DNA of 64,000 nt from Armigeres subalbatus (Eukaryota > Arthropoda > Insecta > Diptera > Culicidae). The stretch covers positions 378,478,995 through 378,542,994 of the forward strand of contig NC_085141.1 in NCBI RefSeq assembly GCF_024139115.2, read 5' to 3'. The position numbers were made by a program, and so were the translations under genes. This document shows positions 58,047 through 64,000 of the stretch, piece after piece (position 1 is the stretch's first letter; the number at the start of each line of letters is the position of its first letter). Below the pieces are notes generated by a model. That model did not search any database. It saw nothing but the letters and a program-made list of their open reading frames with translations, and was not told where the DNA came from.

Positions 58047-61000
58047 CCTCTGTGCCGGATTCGCCTGGGATAAAGATGGAGACGTCCTGGCAGTGATCAC
58101 GCAAAGCTCCCCACAGCTCATTGTGTGGGATTCGAATTCTCAAAAGAAGCAACACGTTGACATTGGTTTGCGCGATCCACCCAGCTGTATTATTTGGTCA
58201 ACGAGGAATTCATTGCTCGCAGTTGCCACATCTAGAGGCAATCTCTCGATATACAACCATGCAACCACGAAAAGGATTCCGATTTTGGGAAAACATACCA
58301 AGCGAATCACATGCGGAGCATGGGGTTTTGCAAACTGGGGTTCGGGAAACCTGGGAATGATTCACATTCTAGCGCTCGGGAGCGAGGACAAAACATTGTC
58401 ATTAAGCAATGAGGAAGGCGACACTCTGAGATCGGTGCAGCTGAGGGATAATCCTAGCGATATGCATTTCGCCGAAATGAAAACAGACGAGCGACTTCCG
58501 GGGGAGAATACAATAAGTATGATTTTAGGAAAAAGAACGTTGTTTTTGTACCATCTGCCGGAGCCGGATTCTCCCACGGAATTAGGATTTCAGCAGCGTT
58601 ATGGATCGCTGCTACAGCATAAATGGTTTGGGGATGGCTACGTACTTTTGGGTTTTAGTTTAGGACACGTAGTAGCAATATCGACGCATCCTAGAGAAGT
58701 TGGACAGGAGCTTTGGCAGGTTAAGAATCACAGAGATTCCCTGAACAGCATTGCCGTTTGTAAAGAGCTGGAATTCATCGCATCGTGTGGCGATAACAAG
58801 TGAGATAATTATTAATTATTAAAACAAACATAATTGACAGATGATACTTTTCAGTATCAAAATTCATTCCATGAGCAACCTCCAGGAGACGATCAAAATT
58901 CTTACCCTCCATGATCAGGCGGCCTTGAAAAACATCGAGTGGAGCTCCGATGGACAGCTACTGGGGGTGACCACTTCTCAGGGCACGATTTGTGTGTTTG
59001 TAACCAAGCTGCATTCACTTTATGCAATTTCTCCGCCTCGGATAGCGCTACTGTCTAGTTTGGCGGAAGTTGCCATCTACCACTACGCTCCAGATAAGAT
59101 CAAGTCCGCGCCGGTCACAATCGCACTGGAAGTGGAACCTTCTTTTCTAGCAGTGGGACCCTATCATATGGCGTGCGGTATGAACAACCATGTTTGGTTC
59201 TATGATCTGGGCCGGACGTTAAACGATAATCCACTGCTGTTGGGTGATCGCGAGTACATGTCGGAGATTAAGGAAGTGGCCTTGAGCTCCGAGTACTGTG
59301 CGGTACTTTGTGGAGGACAAATCATGCTGCATTCGGTAAGACAGGTAAATGGATAATGTATCAAATAAGTTTACTAAACCTCCAATCTTACAGATTGAAA
59401 CTACAAATGAGTCGACAATGAATCGTGATCCTAAGATATTTCCAGACGAAGTTCGCGGCATGAATGAATCGGTTATCACCTGCTTGGCTTTGACGAACGA
59501 TTTTCTCTGCTTCGCGACAGATGTAAATTATAAATTCTGATAGATTGCGAACTTAGATAATAGATTTTCTATCTTCTAGCTCGGTAATATTGTGCATTTC
59601 TCGTTGGAACGGTGGTCTCTTGTGGTGCAATTTCGTCACCAGGTAGGTATCAAAACGATCCATGTTGATTTGGATGGGACCCGAATGGTGTTCATCGATG
59701 ACCACAACCACGGATACGTTTACATCTCGGCAAGCGAGGAAACGATACGGATTCCAGAATTTCCTAAGCATGCGGTTGGTGTTCTGTGGGATTTCTCACA
59801 TCCAATTGTGTTCATTGCATTTGATCGAAGCAGTTGCGTAACGTATGCGCTGGTGCGAGCTTCGGTGGAGGGAAAACGTGTAGAAAAAGTTGGAGTTACC
59901 AGTTTGATTAGCGACCAAATGCCACTGATGCTGTACGACGGTGAGCTGTGCCTTCACGGAAGTGGTGGCCAGTTAACGAATATTGTTCTGGATACGCATG
60001 CGAATAAACCAGGCAGGGATGTGAAGGAGCAGCTAAGGGCAGTTCGATTGATGCGCAAACATAACGAATCCTGGGAGTTATGCAATTTGATGAATGACGT
60101 TGAAGAATGGAAGGAATTAGGAAGGGCAGCAATAGCAGATCTGAATATACCGTTTGGTAAGAAATTTTAATGTTGGAGTTTGAACTATTATTTTTTATTG
60201 TTTTGATTACCTGCCGGTGTTGCTTTAGTTGTTACAGAAATACTTTTTTTTATTCGTGTTATATTTCTAAAAGAACAAACATTTCTTGATTTGATTTGAA
60301 CTCAACATTTATTCTTATTATAATACTACCTATGAAAGCAGATCTGTCTAGAATTTAGAGCAGCTTTTTTAATCCATTTCCCACCTCCATAAAACCAATT
60401 CGTTGATTAATTTGCTTAACATTTTTAACTACGATTATATTAAATTAATTTAATTTCACTTGCAGCTATCAAGGTTTATCGTAATATTGGAGACGTAGCC
60501 ATGGTGTACGCCTTGGAAGATATAGTACAAATAGAGGACACGAATACCTTAGCTGGTTTCTGTGCCTTACTGCTGAATAAGGTTGATGAAGCGAAAACAC
60601 TATTCGCTAAGAGTGGAAATCCACAAGAAGCGCTAGAGCTGTGCAGAGATCTTTTGCAATGGGAGCAAGCAATGGCTCTAGCTGGATCGTTGGCTCCTGA
60701 ACAGTTACCATTTTTGGCGCGAGAATATGCTCAACAGTTGGAATTTACGTATGTTTAGTGTAAAATTGGTTTTTGGAATTGTAATGCAGTTAGTTGTTCG
60801 TTTTTCAGAGGAAGCCATGCCGAAGCACTTATGAACTTTGAACGAGGTTTGAAAAGTGACATTCTCCCCAGTTCGGACGGAGTTATTGAACAGGAAGTTC
60901 TCAACCAGCATTTAAATTTGTGTAAAGCAGGGATCGCCCGTACTAGCATTAAATGTGGAGACTATCGAAGGGGTGTTCAACTTGCCCTGGAGTTAAATGA

Positions 61001-62720
61001 CAAGGAACTGTTCAATGATTGTGGTGAAGCTTTAATGGCCAGTGGAAATCTCAACGAAGCGGCCATCCTACTGGAGAAAGGTGAAAATTGGGACAAGTGT
61101 TGCGAACTTTACATCAATCTCAAGCAGTGGAAGAAAATCGACCACATTCTTCCGAATGTTACTAGTCTTAAGTTGCATGCAGCCTATGCCAAGGCAAAGG
61201 AAGCGGATGGACACTATGCGGACGCCATCAACAGTTACCATCAGGCAGGAGACCTAGATAGCGTCGTTCGGATCTACCTGGAATATCTGTCCGATCCTCA
61301 CAGCGCTTCGGAGATCCTTTTAGAAACAAGATCAATTGAAGGGTCCAAATTGCTTTCTAAATATTTTGAGAAACATGGAGACTACGAATCAGCTATTCAA
61401 TTCCTGATTCTATGTGGCTCCATTACCGATGCCTTTTCAATTGCTCAAAAACAGAATAAAATCCGTTATTACGGTGAAGTCTTAGAACAGAGTTCCAACG
61501 CTAAGCCCAGTGATTACCTAATTCTTGCCACGTACTTTGAAAACGAAAAGTACACACTTCTAGCAGGGAAATACTATTTTTTAGGCAAAGAGTATTCGAA
61601 GGCTTTGAAACATCTATTGAAAGCTTCTTCGTTCAGTAACGAAGAGAACACGGCGCTTTCTCTAGCAATCGACTGCGTGGCGTCAGCAAACGACGAAAAA
61701 CTTTCAAATCAATTGATAGAGTACCTTCTTGGAGAGACAGATGGTGTTCCCAAGGATCCCAAACTACTGTTTCGTCTATACATGGCCAAGAGGCAATTCA
61801 AGGAAGCCGCCAAGGCAGCCATGATAATAGCAAACCAGGAACAAACTGCTGGTAACTACCGAAGTGCTCACGACCTGCTCTTCTCTATGTATCAAGAACT
61901 TAAGCGCAACAACCTAACGATAGCATCCGACATGAAGGCATCCTTGGCTCTGCTACATCGATATACTTTGGTGAGGACACATGTCAAATGCGGGAACCAT
62001 CTACAGGCAGCCCGACTTTTGTTGCAAGTAGCCAAGAGCATATCGCAATTTCCATCTCGTAAGTGTGGCGACAGTTTTGAACACATGGCATCGAAATTCA
62101 TTCTATTTTACATTTTTTTAGATGTCGTTCCAATCCTGACCTCCACGGTGATTGAATGTCACCGGACTGGGTTACGCAAGTCCGCGTTTGAGTATGCAGT
62201 GATGTTAATGCGATCGGAGTTTCGCGGTCAAATCGATTCCAAGTATGCCAAAAAGATCGAATCTATTGTCCGGAAAGCGCCTCGTGGTCAGCTGGAGGAC
62301 GAAGGCGCATACGAGTCCAATCCGTGTCCGGTGTGTGATGCGAACCTACCCACGATGGACTTTATCTGCGGACAGTGCAAGACGACGTTGCCAGTTTGCA
62401 TCGCTACCGTGAGTTCTGAGCTTCGATTATTCCCATGTAGAAGTAGTGAAACTGATTGAGGTTTCGTTTACAGGGTCAGCATATTGTTAAGGAAGACATA
62501 GTGGCCTGTCCAGAGTGTGACTTTCCTGCATTGAAAGTGGAATTTATGAAGTAAGACAGCTAATCGGTATCATCAGCATTTGTCAGTTTAAATTATTGCA
62601 TCTTACAGAATCCTGGAATCGACAGACAACCAATGCACAATGTGTGGGGAGGAGATTGAAGCCTCTCGTTTGGTGGACATTGATGATATTCAACCGTACA
62701 TTGAGGGTGCGGCGACGTGA
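58047..62720 (+). CDS. WDR19: WDR19/IFT144, exons 3-11 (total protein 1373 aa)
   Basis: Subunit of intraflagellar transport complex A, needed for retrograde transport and for delivery of membrane proteins into cilia (Drosophila Oseg6). Exons: 58047-58799, 58855-59335, 59394-59522, 59580-60156, 60466-60748, 60809-62058, 62122-62408, 62474-62550, 62609-62720. All phases agree, and the total with exons 1-2 is 4122 nt. The N-terminal half is two WD40 propellers ([60 protein letters not shown]). From about residue 600 it is an alpha-solenoid of TPR-like repeats ([38 protein letters not shown]). The C-terminus has zinc-ribbon cysteines: CPVC, CGQC, CPEC, CTMC. Human WDR19 is 1342 aa. WDR35 and IFT122 fit less well. 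Mosquito ciliated cells are chordotonal and olfactory neurons. Confidence 0.95.
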
Positions 62721-63779
62721 TCTCATATAGCAACTAGCTATAAAACTGATGCATGGCATCTTAAACTTGTGTACCTTTATTTATTTATAACTTCATCAAG
62801 TGCTTTAAATGACGGGTATTGTTTTGTTTTGTTATCGAACACTTTTTGTGAGTTACTAATTGTGTTTGTACCTTCATTTGTACCTGTTAAGCGTTTGTAA
62901 TTGCTTCTTGTTTTTAAAACTATTAAATTTATTTCGACACCTCCAAATAGTAGTAGTTACCGCGGAGCAACTATATCTGGCAAATCGTTTTGTATATGTA
63001 CATGTTTTAAATCAATTTAGAGTTATTTTGAATAGAAAATTATTTACAGATTTTTAGTTGAATCTTTTCATTTGTTAAAAGACGAGTTAGTATACCACTC
63101 AATTATATGTATCTGTAAAGGAACCGTACACATATTATGTAAGCACTTATAAGAGAAGGGAGACAGAAATCTTAAGTGGGGAAAGGGGGGTTTGAAAACC
63201 ACAGAAAAAATGCTTACGGAATAAGTGTACGGCCCCAAAGTTGTAATCAAGCGGTGGAATTGACTCCAAAAGTCATAGTACTTTTTATGACAAGTGAAAA
63301 TGAGCAAATCAAACCTAAAATCTGTTAATCAGATTTTATACATCTTGGTCCGTATGTACGTGGTTTTACTTTGACTATTCGCAAAATGTGTTCGATAACT
63401 AATAAATATTCCCACAAATCAAGAAGAAAAAATGATTAAACGTGGATAGGTTAATATTTGTCGAAACATTTATGTACAAATATTACATTCCATATGTTCG
63501 TTTGAACTTCTCAAACGTTCGGCGTACTCAATTCAGAAGCGTTTTTATTAATGAGTATCTCGATCGGCAAGATGTAGTTATTGCAACCAGGAATGTTGCC
63601 TATCTTCTTGCCTCTAGGCAACTATTCGTCATTACAAACGATTCAGTTATCGCTCAGCTTCTGAGACGAGTAGACGTGTTGTTTGATTCCGCTCTCCGAA
63701 AGTCAAGCGTTTCATCAGTGGTATCTCGCGCGTTTCTAGTGCTCCGCGATGAGACGAGAAATACTACTCGCGTTTCCCA
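62721..63779 (+). other. WDR19 3' flank, no gene seen
   Basis: Candidate poly(A) signals are ATTAAA at 62922 and AATAAA at 63401. The 113-codon open frame at 63442-63783 shows no family I recognise and may be 5' leader of the LINE that follows. Confidence 0.35.
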
Positions 63780-64000
63780 GTGAAGCTCTCTTTCGAAAAG
63801 GTGCATGGCTTCTGCCGCCCAGTTCTAGGGCTGGAGATAGAGAATGTAGTGAGAATCCAGTGCCATCATGGTGAACAATGTGTGTTCGTCAAGGTCAAAG
63901 ACCTGACTCCCGCACAAAAAATCGTGGACGATCATGACGAAAAACATGAAGTAGACGTTGCGGAGAAGAAGCACAAGCTCCGAATAACCATTGAAGATGG
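63780..64000 (+). pseudogene. LINE ORF1 (gag-like) fragment, runs off the window
   Basis: Open frame with KLSFEKVHGFCRPVLGLEIE, NVVRIQCHHGEQCVFVKVKD and LTPAQKIVDDHDEKHEVDV, typical of the N-terminus of ORF1 in mosquito Jockey/LOA-like LINEs (recognised by eye). A TGA lies about 10 codons upstream, with no ATG between, so the start is lost, shifted or upstream of a frame break. The remainder lies beyond the window. Confidence 0.6.

Overview
The window looks like a transposon-swollen piece of a culicine mosquito genome (Aedes-like). The three intact genes have insect-type intron-exon structure and are closest, as far as I can judge by eye, to animal orthologues. They sit among RTE-, I- and R1-type LINEs, Copia and Ty3/gypsy LTR elements, and many short TIR elements with clear target-site duplications (TSDs). 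The species assignment is inference; no database was searched.

Layout. (a) 1-7.4 kb: an RTE-type LINE (+) split by nested insertions. A 3.56-kb foldback element (934-4496) itself carries a TA-flanked MITE and a palindromic double Copia element; two further TIR elements sit at 4701-4896 and 6691-7354. (b) 7.9-11.7 kb: intact cytosolic valyl-tRNA synthetase (+, 4 exons, 1048 codons). (c) 12.0-14.0 kb: intact Rab escort protein (-, 3 exons, 590 codons), convergent with ValRS, 243 bp between the stops. (d) 14.1-22.5 kb: a broken I-type LINE (-), a Helitron-like element, a Harbinger-like MITE and several perfect hairpins. (e) 24.3-25.1 kb: a broken DCUN1D3-like gene. (f) 28.4-34.8 kb: an R1/LOA-like LINE (-) split by a young but frame-broken Ty3/gypsy element. 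(g) 34.8-43.4 kb: MITEs and a TIR element carrying about 13 tandem 167-bp units. (h) 43.8-62.7 kb: WDR19/IFT144 (+, 11 exons, 1373 codons). Its second intron is about 14 kb and is mostly a 24-bp minisatellite arranged as a giant inverted repeat; a canonical RFX X-box lies about 165 bp upstream of its ATG. (i) 63.8 kb-end: start of another LINE ORF1.

The three host genes do different jobs (translation, Rab prenylation, retrograde intraflagellar transport) and show no functional link. The main interest is structural: repeated creation of inverted duplications at several scales, namely the Copia palindrome, the integrase palindrome, the foldback element and the minisatellite palindrome. I see no defence system, CRISPR array, gene cluster or clear tRNA/rRNA gene. 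Boundaries of introns and elements were worked out by reading splice signals and matching ends by eye.
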